64,000 nt of DNA from Adenophora triphylla var. japonica (lineage: Eukaryota; Streptophyta; Magnoliopsida; Asterales; Campanulaceae): positions 186,001 to 250,000 of the forward strand of contig JAFEMH010000982.1 of assembly GCA_022495995.1 (NCBI GenBank). Direction: 5' to 3'. A program made the translations under genes and the position numbers. The notes under the pieces are model-generated. The model had not been told where the DNA came from, did no database searches, and worked only from the letters and a program-made list of their open reading frames with translations. Below are positions 22,236 to 34,306 of the stretch, one piece after another. Each line of letters starts with the position of its first letter. Within the stretch, counting starts at the first letter, position 1.

Positions 22236-23287
22236 TGTTGGAATTTTGATTTTGGAAAAATGAGGTTTGACCGACTTTTAATCAAGAATTTCATAAGGTT
22301 TTATTTTAGAAAAATGAAAATTGATTGCATATTAATAATCTACATTTGGAGTAGATTAATTTGATATATTTATTTTCTCAAAACCAATTTGTGGTGAATG
22401 AGAAATTAATGCTCAAAGTATGTAAAATGAAATGGATAAATGAAGAGTTTATGGGACATGAAAGAGTTATCACATATTGCTTTGAGATGTAAAGTAATGC
22501 TAGTTTATAAGTGAATGCAAACAAGGAGGAGGCATCAAGATGTTCCTCCTTGGATCAACCTAGTTGGACCATTGGGCCAACCATGCAAGTAGTAACCCAA
22601 ATTGTGCTAATTTTGTACTAGCTCAATTTAGACCACTACCGCGAAGCGCGCGAAGGCCGTAATGGGCGTTTTAGGGCGCACTTTACACTTCGCACGTGCG
22701 CATCGTCGCTAGGAGCTAAGGAGCCTTAAACTTGGATCGGTTGGCCTAGGGTCACGTCCGAATGAACCAGTTCAGGTTCGGATGAATCAGACGGTTCATG
22801 GAACCGGTTCGGGTGGGCTGATCAGGTGCATCTCCCATCAGGTAAGATCCAACGGTCCAAATTTGCCAGATCCAAAGTTGTGACCTTTGACAGAAAGGTC
22901 ACCAGAACTCTTCAATATCTATAAAAGGCCCCCCAGGTTGTCAATTCATTTCATCAATTAATCCAAAGCATTAGATATTCAGTTAAATATCATCTTGTAG
23001 TATTCTTCCTCCTTTCAAAGTTCAGAAGTTTCAAACATCGATTAAGTTTGCCGAGTCTTATGATTTGAAGTGCTTCTATCAAAAAGACGAAAAGCCGTTT
23101 TATCTTATGAGAAGATTGCTAGCAACCGTAAGCACTTGGACGGGGCAATATCTTTTTGTGGAAATTGTGTTCAATACAAGACTCGACTTCCGATTATTTC
23201 AATTTCCGCATTTATTATTAATAGTTATTATTTTGCTATTTCCGAGAAAGCCTTTTTCAAATATTATTTCTAATATTTACTCTAACA
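22236..23287 (+). mobile_element. Solo Copia-type LTR with perfect 5-bp target duplication
   Basis: The 1052-bp sequence starts TGTTGGA and ends TCTAACA (inverted ends) and is flanked on both sides by GTATC (22231-22235 and 23288-23292). It contains a TATA box (TATAAAAGG, 22920-22928), a GC-rich stretch with palindrome CGCACGTGCG at 22691-22700 and a 3' region with polyadenylation-like A/T sequence, but no coding sequence. This is the footprint of LTR-LTR recombination that removed the internal part. The superfamily is inferred from the 5-bp duplication and the ends. Confidence 0.8.
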
Positions 23288-23425
23288 GTATCATTAGAAG
23301 TATTATCATAATTAAATTTACACAAAATATGATCAACAACAAACCAAAGCTAAGAGATTATGGCTAGTATATCTATAAGAGCTTTTGCTTAAACGTGAAA
23401 ATGCAATCGTATCTATAATTATATA

Positions 23426-23708
23426 CTCCTTCCGTTCGCTTACATGGTTCACACTTTTTATTTTGGGCGTCCATTTACATGATTCACACTTTGTTTCTTT
23501 CCTAAAAAGAAAACCTTAAATCACTATTCTCTCCACTCATTCTCTCTCCTACATTATTTTAATACTCACAACACATTATAATTTATTATTCCCTCCACTC
23601 ATTCTCTCTCCTATTTTATTTTCACACTCACAACACTTTCAATATAATACTCTCTCCTTAATCCCCGCGCAAACAGTAAGTGTGAACCAACTATGCGGAT
23701 GGAGGGAG
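23426..23708. mobile_element. Stowaway-like MITE 6 flanked by 16-bp direct repeats
   Basis: Ends are CTCCTTCCGTTCGC and GCGGATGGAGGGAG, with TA on each side. The internal CTCATTCTCTCTCCTA phrase is shared with MITE 7. The 16-bp sequence TATCTATAATTATATA occurs exactly at 23410-23425 and 23711-23726. Confidence 0.85.
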
Positions 23709-23726
23709 TATATCTATAATTATATA

Positions 23727-24640
23727 AAGAGGGAAGTGCATAAGAGTATTCATTTTTCCTTCAAAACAAAGATAATTCTAGAATTTAGCTATTTCAAGTG
23801 TATCAATTTTAAAGTAATGTAGAAGATTTTTAATTGCTTTCTTCAAGTAGCCAATAATTTAATTAATGATTAATGTTTCCTCAAATTTTCTTAATTACTC
23901 ATTTCTCTCTCTTTAAAGATCACCTTCACCCAATTCCACACTCTTGCACCTTTTTTATACTCCTCCCCAATATCACATTCATAAAACTGTTTTTACCTAC
24001 AAACAATCAATTTTGAATATTTCTTCATGATAAATTTTTAATTTCTAAGATGGGCAGAAGTCTAAAATGACAGTTAATTTGCTAAGCTAAGGAGAAATAA
24101 CAATAGCTATTGATTTATCGAATTATTTAGACCAACTTTTTTATATTTTCTTTATTTAAAAAAAAAAGAGACTACTTATACTACAATAATGCTACTAATT
24201 ACCCCTCAGAATCACATAAAATGATATTTTTTCTTTAATTTTATTCAGCCACTTCAATTTAAGTAATTGTTTTTTGGGAAAAAATTATATTCATTGTAAA
24301 AAAAAATTATATTTTACACTTTCCTTATTTGTATAAATTTGTTGTCACAACTTTTTATTCGTGTATTTAACGCACGGATGCTACACTAGTTATACCAAAA
24401 CGATTTCAGTCGCATGAATTTTTTTAGCATCGCTCCCGCTTGCTGTTGTGAGCCATAAAGATGCGATCATATTTTGCCAAAATGATTTCATTCGGAAAAA
24501 AAAAAAACGAACGAAATGATTTCTGAGACCAGCGTAACTTACATTTTACCAAAACAAATAACTGCACGAGAAAAAAAAAGTGCACTAGCTCACGCTGCAA
24601 TCCTGACCCATGCCAAAGACTAGCCTGATTAGAGAAAGAG
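23727..24640. other. A/T-rich gene-free region
   Basis: No ORF or repeat family is recognised, except an ACTAGT/GCACGG phrase near 24360-24395 that resembles the insertion in MITE 2. Poly(A) stretches occur at about 24158, 24300 and 24500. Confidence 0.4.
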
Positions 24641-24949
24641 AATTGTTATATAAACCCGTAAAATTGTTGAGTAAACCGGTAACGATAAAATTACAATTAT
24701 GCCATCGAATGAAACTACTTTTCTACCCCTAATTCATACACTCATTACCCCACCTTCCCCCTCAAGCTAACCACTCCACCGCCCTTCGTCCCAACCCACC
24801 GTCTCTCTCGAATCCGGCCACCACCATCCCAACCGCCACCACGCAGCTTCGACACAATCCTCCACCCACTACCATTTCTCCATTAAACCCTTTTTTCTCA
24901 CTTTCCAATTCCCAGTTCTTCAATATATTAGAAAACCCAGATTTTGCAA

Positions 24950-25126
24950 AAATTCGGCCAGTAGTGACCGAAATTCAGTTCAGGTTCGGCCACACCCGGC
25001 CGAAAATATTGAAAAAGTTCGGCCACACCTGGCCGAAATTTTTAAAAAGTTCGGCTCTGATTTGTCGAATCTGGGTGGTTCGGCCGGGTGTGGACGATTT
25101 TTAAATAAAGTTCGGCCACTACTGGC
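24950..25126. repeat. Palindromic TTCGGCCAC...GGCCGAA repeats
   Basis: Five or so units consist of a near-palindrome (for example TTCGGCCACACCCGGCCGAA) spaced by 12-15 bp of A/T-rich DNA ending in AAAG. The last unit, TTCGGCCACTACTGGCCGA, was split by the hAT element, whose right side resumes with CGATC at 28414. GC content is far above the surroundings. Confidence 0.7.
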
Positions 25127-28100
25127 CAGGGGCGGATCCAGGCGGGGGCAGGCGGGGGCATTTGCCCCCACCGGCGGCGAAAACGCACTGATTTTTTTTT
25201 TCTTTTTTGCCCCCACCGCAGTTAGGGATTTGGCCGGAGTTTGTGATTTGGCCGAAGAAGACGAGAAGACGAGTTGATCCCGTTTGTTTTTTTTTTTAAG
25301 TAATCAAAACGACATAGTTTTGATAAGTTTCTCACTTATTAAAACTACGTCGTTTTAGTTTTGATTAATAAAAAAAAAACGTTAGTTCAGTGATTTAAAA
25401 AAAAAACAGAGGTCGTGTAATTCCTCTCTCTCTCTCGTCGACTGCTCACAAAAACCCTAGCCAATTTCTCTCCGCCCCTGGCCGCCGCCGCTCCCTCTCC
25501 GCCCCTGTCCGCCGCCGCTCCTCCTCCTCGACGCCGCCGCCGCCGGTCCTTCTCCTCCTTGCTGCTGCCGTCTCTCTCTCGGTAATTTCCTCTCTCTCTA
25601 CAAATTTGAATGGAGTTTACAAATTTAAATGTGTTTTGATTAATTTTAATTTCTTCACAAATTGATAAGTTTTCAATTGTATTTTTTGTTCGTTTAGGTT
25701 TATCAATGGATAGATTTGTATTAAAAAGGCCTAGATCTACTGCTTCTTCTAGTTCTAGTGTTGGAAATGAAACACAACGATTGAATGAAAATGTGGTTGT
25801 CGAAATTGTAGAAAATGACATTGTTTCTGATCCCGGTCTACGAAAGTCAATTGATAGTTTTGATGTGAATATTCAGGACCGTATTCGTAGAGAACATGTT
25901 GCTAAAGGTCCTTGTCAACCAAAAGGTCATGCATTTCCAAAAAAAGGAATTCCAAGTCGTAATTTTAGAGATGATTGGTTTGGGGATTTTAATTGGCTTT
26001 AATATAGTATGTCTAAAGACGCCGCATATTGCTTTTGGTGTTTTCTTTTTAAGCATGGTAAAGTGGCACTGGGAGATGAAGCATTTACTAGTATTGGGTT
26101 TAGCAATTGGAAAAAGGGTCTTGAAAGGTTTAGAGCACATGTTGGTTCTCCTTCTAGTTCACACAACCAAGCAAGAATCAAGTATGAAAATTTTTTGAAT
26201 AAAAAACAAAGCTTGAGTCATGTTATTGATAGAGGTTGTGCGATAAAAGACAAGGCATATCAAATTCGTTTGACGGCATCCCTAGATGTTATTCGTTTTT
26301 GCTTGGGTGAAGGTCTTCCTTTTAGGGGACATGACGAGTCTTCAACTTCCATAAGATCGGGTACTTTTTTATCGTTGTTGCGATGGTACAGTTTAAGGAA
26401 TGAAGAGGTTGGTAAGGAGACTCTTAAAAATGCTCCAGGAAATTATCAAATGACTTGTCCCTCTATTCAGAAAGATATAATTAATTGTTGTGCTGTTGAA
26501 ACAAGACATGCAATATTGAGTGAACTTGGAGATGGATTATTTTCTATCATGATTGATGAGTCTCGAGATTGCTCAATAAAAGAGCAAATAGCGATTGTTA
26601 TTAGATATGTGAACAATAAGGGGGAGGTCGTGAAAAGATTCTTGTATTTGATTCATGTTAAGGAGACCACGTCGATATGTTTGAAAGAGGCAATTGACTT
26701 GGTATTTTCTGAATTGGGATTATCAATGTCAAGATTGAGAGGTCAAGGATATGATGGTGCATCTAATATGAGAGGTGAATTTAATGGTTTGAAAGCACTT
26801 ATTTTAAGAGAGAATCCATCGGCATGGTATATTCATTGTTTTGCTCATCAAATTCAATTGGTGTGTGTGGCTGTATTTAAGGCAAATCGGTATGTTAGTG
26901 GCTTTTTCAGTTATCTTGGGGAAATTGTTACAATATGTGGATCTTCTTGTAAAAGAGCAGATAAACTTCGACAAACTGAACATGATAGACTTGTTGAAAG
27001 GTTGGAGAATGGAGATATCAATTCAGGAAGTGGCCAAAATCAAGAAACCTCTTTGCGTAGACCAGGTGACACTCGATGGGGATCTCATTATATTACTATA
27101 CTTCGTCTTGAAGCCATGTGGCCATCGGTGATTAAAGTCCTTGAAAATATATTTAATGATGGAGTTGATGCAACAACACGTGGGCTAATTTCGGGTTTGA
27201 TACAAAGGATGGAAAGTTATGAGTTTGTGTTTATTATGATGTTGATGAAACGTTTATTAGGCTTCATTCACCCATTGTCTTTAGCCTTGCAAGCAAAAGA
27301 TCAAGATATTCTCAACGCACTTAATGGGGTAGAGATTGTGAAAGAAAGATTGCAAACATTTCGAGAATTCGGATGGGATAGTTTATGCCAAGTAGTGAAT
27401 TCTTTTTGTGAGGCTAATGAAATTGATGTTGTTAAGATGGATGACATTGTCCCAAGACGGATTCGCGTCAAAAGAGATGGGACGAATATCACTAACTACC
27501 ATCATTATCGTGTTGAAATCTTTTATGAGGTAACTTAACTGTCACACATTTTTTTCTATTAACTTTAGTATAATTAACACGTTATCTAAAATTATTCTTG
27601 TTTTACGTCAATTAGGTTATGGACTCTATTATACGAGAGATAAGGGATCGTTTTTCCGAGTCTAGTACAGAATTGCTTAAGTATATGGCATGCCTCAATC
27701 CGAGAAATAATTTTTCTAGCTTCAATGTCGAGAAACTTATCCGTCTTGCCAAACTATATCCACTAGACTTCTCAGAGATGGATCTTCTAATAATTCGTGA
27801 TGAACTTGAAAATTTTCTTCTTTCTGTAAGACTTGATGAACGATTCTCCGATATTGAAGACTTGAGCAGTCTATCAAAGAAGATGGTTGAAACTATGAAA
27901 GAGAAAATGTTTCCATTAGTCTATCGCTTGATTAAATTGGTCTTGCTCTTACCTGTAGCGACTGCAACTGTTGAGAGAGTGTTTTCTGGGATGAAATATT
28001 GCAAGTCAGAGCTGCGAAATAGGATGGAAGATAAATATTTGAACGATTGTTTGTTGGTGTACATTGAGAAAGCTCTGTTCATAGATATTTCTAATGAACG

Positions 28101-28405
28101 AATCTTGAAGCATTTTCAAGATATGGCTACTCGTAAAAATCTTTTGCCGAAAATCACTAGTGCCACTAGTGCTATTTAAATTGTAAGTTTTTTTTTTTTC
28201 GGTTATTTCCCGTTCTGTTGAACTAATTTGAACATGATTTTGTGTATGAAATATTATGACATTTTTTCTTATTTATTTGTTTTTCATGGATCCAACCCAT
28301 TTTTTACTTATCCGACCCGATTTTTTTTTTTTCAGGGGCGCTGCCCTCGAACCCCCGTGTAATCTTGCCCCCCCCCCCATCCGGGAATTCCTGGATCCGC
28401 CCCTG
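25127..28405 (+). mobile_element. hAT-superfamily DNA transposon, structurally complete
   Basis: The ends are perfect 16-bp inverted repeats (CAGGGGCGGATCCAGG) and the 8-bp target duplication CTACTGGC is exact on both sides (25119-25126 and 28406-28413). The element is 3279 bp long and carries one transposase gene on the plus strand. G- and C-runs near both ends extend the terminal similarity imperfectly. Exact ends and duplication indicate a recent insertion. Confidence 0.95.
25706..28179 (+). pseudogene. hAT transposase (ZMYM1/TTF-type zinc finger, DUF4371, hAT dimerisation), one nonsense codon
   Basis: The DDE-type transposase would bind the element ends and excise it in the nucleus. Exon 1 is 25706-27529 and exon 2 is 27616-28179, joined by an 86-bp GT-AG intron, for roughly 795 codons. 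Domains in order: a low-complexity N-terminus; a TTF-type zinc finger at about 70-170 with CFWCFLFKHGK; a DUF4371/catalytic region with FSIMIDESRDCSIKEQ and GQGYDGASNMRG; RRPGDTRWGSHY; and a C-terminal dimerisation domain with ATATVERVFSGMKYCKSELR. A single in-frame TAA at 26000-26002 interrupts the zinc-finger region after DFNWL; relatives usually have a glutamate codon there, so a G-to-T change is inferred. Otherwise the frame is intact. Translation could restart at ATG 26009, losing the N-terminal 100 residues. Confidence 0.9.
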
Positions 28406-28413
28406 CTACTGGC

Positions 28414-28846
28414 CGATCAAATCCAAATTTTCGGTTGGTAGCGCCCGAATCACCCAAATTCAGAAATTTAAATGCAATCGAACTAAAAATTGAAATTTCT
28501 CACTCTCACTCTTTAAAAATCAGATGATTTCTTCTTCTTTTCTTTCTCTCAAACTAATTTTCACTCTCTTTTTCTCTCTAAAAATGGTGGTGGATGATGT
28601 GGGTGAGAGAGTAAATGAAAGGGTTAATGGGTTTGAGTGTGGGTGTGTGGGTGAGTGGGGTATAAAGGGAAAAGTGAGGGGTTTGTTTTAATTTTTTTGG
28701 GGTGGTTTTATCTGTTAGGGGTTTGCCGAATCCAACAAAGCAGTCTCCAAATGTGTAGTCTACCGTCTCTCTATTCGATAGTCTTTTCTTCCTAACATCC
28801 GGTTTAGAGAGAGAAAGAAAGCAAGCAAGCAGGCAGGCGATTAGCA
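28414..28846 (+). promoter_or_regulatory. EMC3 promoter and 5' UTR, 440 bp from the hAT insertion
   Basis: This is the sequence between the hAT target duplication and the EMC3 start codon. The proximal part has pyrimidine-rich CTCTCTATTCG and purine-rich GAGAGAGAAAGAAAGC (about 28805-28820). At about 28700-28727 the sequence, read on the minus strand, resembles an inverted copy of 24672-24695. A conventional TATA box was not identified. Confidence 0.4.
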
Positions 28847-31800
28847 ATGGCGGAAGATTTGGTATTGGACACGGCGATCAGAGATTGGGTTTTGATACCC
28901 CTATCAGTAGTTATGGTTCTCATCGGCGTACTCCGCTACTTTGTCTCCAAGCTTATGCGTTCAAATCAAACTCCCGATGCCAAAGTCATCAGAGAAGGGT
29001 TCCTCTCTCTCTCTCTCTCTCTACATCTGTATTTTCTTAACCTAATTTTCGAATTTTGACAACTTTTTAAGTTATTTGATCTCGATTTTCAGGCAAGTGG
29101 TAGTCAGGGCTAGGAATCTAAGGGCCGCAGCAAATTTCATCCCTGCCAAGTCGTTTCGAGCTCGAAAAGTTTATTATAATAACGAGGTTTGTCAATTGTA
29201 TTTCTGTTTTAGTTCTTGCTTGACTGAAAATTAAACATGTTTGAGAATTTGTGATCCATTAATTGGGGATAGGATTGATCTCTTCAGTGCTGTCTTTCAC
29301 TTGTCAGCTGGGGGTTAGGTAAAAGATCTTGCATTTAGCTTCCTATTATGTCCTAAATCCGAATATACTAATGTTTTTCCCATAGTATTTTTTTTCATGG
29401 GATGGCGTGGTTGCTATTTGAAGGATCGGTTTTGGGTTTATTGATCGGAAATTCTTTACAATTGAGAATTTGTAATGTGCTAGTTGTGGATAGGAATAGT
29501 TAATTGCTAGCATTTCTTCTCTCGAGTTCTGTTGTGAAATGGTTGTGAGCTGAGGTTTAGGTAAAAAGATTACAACCCAATTTCCCTATATTGTTTTTCT
29601 TGTGACCGAATGATTACTTTTTGCGTGAATTAGACTTGGTTTTGATTGTTACATGAACTGATTTTTATTTTTTTTAGAATATACTCCCTCCGTCCGGGAA
29701 TGAATGTCGCAATTGACTTTACTAGTTTGTACAATGCTAAAATTGCACTACGTTACTTTCCTTTGTTTGGAAACACGACATTTATTTTGGGACGAAACAA
29801 AATGGAAAGTGCGACATTTATTCTGGGACAGAGGGAGTAGAAATCTATATGCTTGTTCTGGGGAGGTATAGCTTGTTTTAACCACCAATGGATTTCGTTA
29901 AGTTTATGGTGTTAATATTAGTGAGCTGAGATTTAGGGGAGAACGTCACTAATACAATTAATAAAAATATCAATTAAAGTCTAAATAATATACAAATATG
30001 AACTACAATCATCCCCTTGAAATTTCCCCTCATAATCTTGGTGTGCACGATGGCAATCAAATTGCTATTTAAGATGTCAAACCATTAGTAAACTTGGGAC
30101 CTTGGGTATTATTGAACTTTGTTGCTTCACCGAAGTCAAATGAATTGTTTTTAGTTCTTTAAAGAGTTCTTTTATTTGACATGAATTCTTGGTCATCTGA
30201 AATACTTTTTGTGTCCGGTGGTCTGGAATAGTTGGTGGGAAAGTTCTGATGTTTCTAGAACATGGCAATTTAAGGTTATGTGATGCTAATGGCATTGATT
30301 CCATAGTTTTGGAGGCATCACAAGATGACATTAGATATTATGGCATGGGGCAATGCTAGGGGCACAAAAGAAGTTTACAAAATGATGGATACGAAATGAG
30401 GTGGCAATATTTTATTAGTTGCATCGATTGTAGACCTGCCACACTCTAATTAAAAGCTCCAACAAAATGATGACACCTCATTTTGTAAACATTCTTTTGT
30501 AACATTATTATTACCCTATGGCATGTGGGTGGATGGGCATGGGCCTTTCAAAGTTTGAAAACGCTCAGCTACACCCATGTACTTCTCTAATACAAGGCCA
30601 ACAGTAGCACTTTACCCATCCAAAAATAAAATGCTTAAAAAATTGTCTCATAGTTCTCTGTCTATACTGCACACATATTTTTAATATGCGTATTATTACT
30701 AATTTCTAATTCCTCAAAGCAATAAAAATAAGAAATTCATCCTTGATTTTTATGAATAGGAAAAAGTAACTTCTATTTGTTTGGGTCATATCATATTCCC
30801 CCTCCTCGCAACAACCCCCCCTCCCCACCCACCACCACCACCAAAAATTACTCCCTCCGTCCCAAAATGAATGTCCAAAATAAACTCAAATGCGATAGTA
30901 ATTTATTTTTGATTCGCCACTGATAAGTTGCAAAACATTAATCTTCTATAAAATCATTTTGATGTATAAATATAGCATGCTGTTAATGCCACTCACAAAG
31001 TTCACTTGTTATTAGACGTGAGGAATGATTGTTAGTAAAAAAAACTAGACGCGAGGAAATGATTGGTCTTGTCTTGGTGGTCCCACGAGCAAGTGATTTT
31101 TTACGAGACTAACTCTTAATTGAAAGTATTGTAGTTTAATGCTGGTGTTCTAATACTCATGGAAGATTATTTTATTCTTTTTTGCAGGAAAATGGTTTAC
31201 TGCATGTCCCTAAGGGACAGGGTGCTAATCCACAAGCACAGATGCTCTCCGATCCAAACATGGCTATGGATATGATGAAGAAGAATCTTTCAATGATCAT
31301 ACCCCAGGTATCTCATTTTAGCATAGGTCATCCTTATATTGCACTTTTTCTGGGATTGCAGTCTGATCATTGTATGTAATTTCTCTCTTGGGCAGACTCT
31401 TACTTTTGCATGGGTTAACTTCTTCTTCTCTGGGTTTGTTGCTGGTATGCAGTTCTTTTTCTTGTTGTTCATTAAACATAATTTATCCTAACTTCAACTT
31501 TCTGCACTTGTTAGTTCATCTTACTTCATTGGGCACTGAAAACTTCACCTTATTGAGCCCTTTTTTTTGTGTGGTGCTTCTAATGAAGACTGACTCGATG
31601 GATATTTGAATGCTTTTGTTATTTATCCAGCAAAGATACCTTTTCCATTGACTCAGAGGTTTAGATCAATGTTGCAGAATGGGATTGACCTGAGTACTGT
31701 TGATGTCAGCTATGTTAGCAGTCGCTCATGGTACCTGTCTTTGTTTCTGAATAAACTCTATTTTTTCCGAAGCACGCAAATTAACTTCTCGAGTAACTGT

Positions 31801-33908
31801 GGTGCTAAATGTTTCTGATAACGCACTGTCATTCGTATCAGGTACTTTCTTAATCTGTTTGGACTTAGGGGTTTATTTAGTCTCATTCTGGGGGAAGAAA
31901 ATGGTGAGTACTTTTACCCTTTTTAAGATAAATATTCCTCAAAATTCTGCTGTGCAATGTGCACATTTATTGTATTCTCACTCACTTCAAGAAGGAAAAG
32001 CATTAAACTTATCTGTCATGTCAGGAGAATTTAACTTGAGTTGTTCTTGCAGCTACCGATGATACACAGCGTATGATGCAAATGAGTGGTTTTGGTGTTG
32101 ATCCTTCCAAGGTACAACACTTTGTCTAGAGAAGAGAGTGTGTTGTTCCATTTCACATATTTACTTATATGCATTTTCTGTTTGCTGCATCCCAACTGAC
32201 TTTGTGCTTATAAATAAGAAATAAATGAATAAACAAACTGTTTGATACATCCTATTACATGATACCTTTTGTGATTGAAGTGGATTGTTAGGTCTTCTTT
32301 ACAGGTCAATATTATGATGGGTCTCTGGGGTATGGATGTGGGCCATGTAGTTCATAATAGAAACGGAAAGGGGAAGGGTAATAGTTGATGGGCCTTGGAG
32401 GTGGAGAGGTGACTGTTTCTATGCTAAACTGAACGGTATTTAACCTTAATTTGTTTGTACTTGAAAATGAGTGACTTGGATATGGGGGGCATCTTAATTG
32501 CAAAACAATTGATAGGTTTAGACTTTGTTGAGACTGTGGGTAGGCCTTGCAATTTCGACCTGTTACCCACTAGCCCGCACAACCCAACTCAACCCGTTTA
32601 AGTTAGCGGGTTGAAACGGGTCTCCCGTCTCAAACCGCTAATCTTAACGGGCGTTTCAACCCGCAAACATAAATAGCTAAAATTAATGAATCCAAGGCAC
32701 CTGGACAGGAAAAAAAGCGAGTCAGCCCATCTCAACCCGACCCACTTGACCTGTTAACTTAAATGGGTTGTAGCAGTTCGACCCGTTTCAACCCGCTAAC
32801 CCGCCCCGGCCTAACTCAACCCAACCCGTACAATTGCCAGGCCTAACCGTGGGGTAGGTCCTTCCCACACTTATTATTATGGAAAACGAGTGACTTTAAT
32901 TAACGTCTTTGATAGGTTTAGAATTTGTTGAGACTGTGGGATAGGTCCCTCCCACACATGTTATTATGGAAAACAAGTGACTTTAATTAACGTCTCTGTG
33001 TCATATGAGCCTCTGATTGGAGTACAAACTGTAAACCGGTCTCTGCATAGATGCATCTACATAACTGTGCGAGTTTAAAGCACTCAGTTGTGTAAGCTCA
33101 CATTTGCTCAGCCCCCAGTGAATGGATCATCACTTGTGAACATGGCAAAAACGCTAGAGCAAAAGCAAATAGAGGTGTTTCTTTCTATTGGTTACTTTCC
33201 GTTCCTCTTTTGCGTTTTTAAAATATAGGGAATATTAGTTTCAAAAGACTACTTTCTTTAGGACTTTGTCTGACTTGGTTTCGTTTCATAGAACTCATCA
33301 TTGTACATATACAGAATGTACTCCATCTAGGTTTTGTGAGTGATCTGGCCAGCTTTAGCTTGGCTTGTTGAAACCTCGACTCAGCTTACCTCATGTTGGA
33401 TTCGAGTTGAGCTCGAATATGATTTTGAGCTCTAGGTATAAAAGATCCTAGCTCGGCCTGGCCTGATTAAGCGTGGAATTATAAAATAAACACAGTTTCA
33501 AACACATTTTTATTATTTATATGATCTTGATTTGGGATCTGTTGACTGTTGGTTATAGGTTGTGTTTTGATGTAATCTAATCTACCTTAGAGTAATGCTT
33601 GAATTCGAGTAAAGTAAAAGACCAAGCTTGAGCAGCATTCAAGGCTCGGCTAGGTTCACATTATTTGCGGTCCTGAGTCCATCTTTAACTGATAAATTCG
33701 CCTTTCTAATGCAAGAGAAAAGACGGTTTAATGATATTATTTTTTCTTCTTGATGCATGAATGAATCATCATATTTTTTTTCTATTTATTTGCTATATAA
33801 CAGAGTTTGGGTGCGGAGAAAGACGGTTTAGACATAGTTCAACATGACTGGGTCCTACCAAAGTTGGAGCATAGAGCTGAAGCTGTACTAAGGAAACTCG
33901 TCAGCTAA
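28847..33908 (+). CDS. EMC3: ER membrane protein complex subunit 3 (EMC3), complete, eight exons
   Basis: EMC3 is the Oxa1/YidC/TMCO1-related core subunit of the ER membrane complex, which inserts tail-anchored and multipass proteins into the ER membrane. Coding exons are 28847-28998, 29093-29186, 31188-31307, 31396-31444, 31631-31730, 31842-31903, 32053-32111 and 33804-33908. All have GT-AG borders and total 741 nt, giving 246 aa, the usual plant length. Residues 14-34 form the first membrane helix ([20 protein letters not shown]). The conserved cytosolic coiled segment carries [20 protein letters not shown]. The second helix holds [16 protein letters not shown], then [14 protein letters not shown], and the third helix lies around [17 protein letters not shown]. 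The C-terminus ends [12 protein letters not shown]. Introns 2 (2.0 kb) and 7 (1.7 kb) are enlarged and contain MITEs. Identity is firm. Confidence 0.96.
29684..29837. mobile_element. Stowaway-like MITE in EMC3 intron 2
   Basis: The ends CTCCCTCCGTCCGGGAATGA and TTATTCTGGGACAGAGGGAG are inverted repeats flanked by TA. At 154 bp it is the shortest of the family here. A second, solitary end (CTCCCTCCGTCCCAAAATGA) lies at 30851 in the same intron without a partner. Confidence 0.8.
32509..32999. repeat. ~90-bp tandem duplication in EMC3 intron 7, first copy split by the MITE
   Basis: The unit runs GATAGGTTTAGAATTTGTTG ... CCCACAC ... GAAAACAAGTGACTTTAATT. Copy 2 (about 32909-32999) is continuous. 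Copy 1 is split into 32512-32540 and 32846-32910 by the hAT MITE. The MITE therefore arrived after the duplication. Confidence 0.8.
32541..32845. mobile_element. hAT-type MITE in EMC3 intron 7
   Basis: Ends TAGGCCTTGCAATTTCGACC and GTACAATTGCCAGGCCTA are inverted repeats. The 8-bp target duplication is ACTGTGGG (32533-32540) versus ACCGTGGG (32846-32853), with one mismatch. The body is full of CAACCCG/CGGGTTG motifs that can fold into a long hairpin. The length is 305 bp, with no coding. Confidence 0.85.
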
Positions 33909-34306
33909 GCAGTTATATATGTGGCGGTACACCTTTTTGTTTTTGTTTTCCGGTAAAGTATTTTCAGTCTCTGCTGCAAGTTTCCACTTAAAACACTGAA
34001 ATTGTCAAGATCCAGACACTGATGAATATATCTTCTTAAATTATTGCAATTTTCTTCTAACTCTCTTGTAGTTGATGAAGCTCTTTTCCTGATTTTCTGG
34101 TTGTAATATCATGTTTCCTAAAATGAACTACTCTTTAAATCCTTGTAGTAGAAAATAAACCCAAAATTCCAAAACTTGAACATGTTTCCTAAAAGGAACC
34201 ACCCTTTAAATCCTTTATCCAACTACAATAAGGATTTCTATGTCTTTATATACTATCATAACGATCAAAGTGAAATTCACCTTATTTTTTCCTCCTTAAC
34301 AGCATA

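Noticed and set aside
28256..28441. Forward frame of 61 codons at the end of the hAT element
   Set aside because: It crosses the terminal inverted repeat and target duplication, so it cannot be an ancestral gene.
32521..32870. CCCGAACCCG-rich stretch considered as a CRISPR-like or telomere-like repeat
   Set aside because: It is a hAT-type MITE with inverted ends and an 8-bp target duplication; plant nuclear DNA has no CRISPR arrays.
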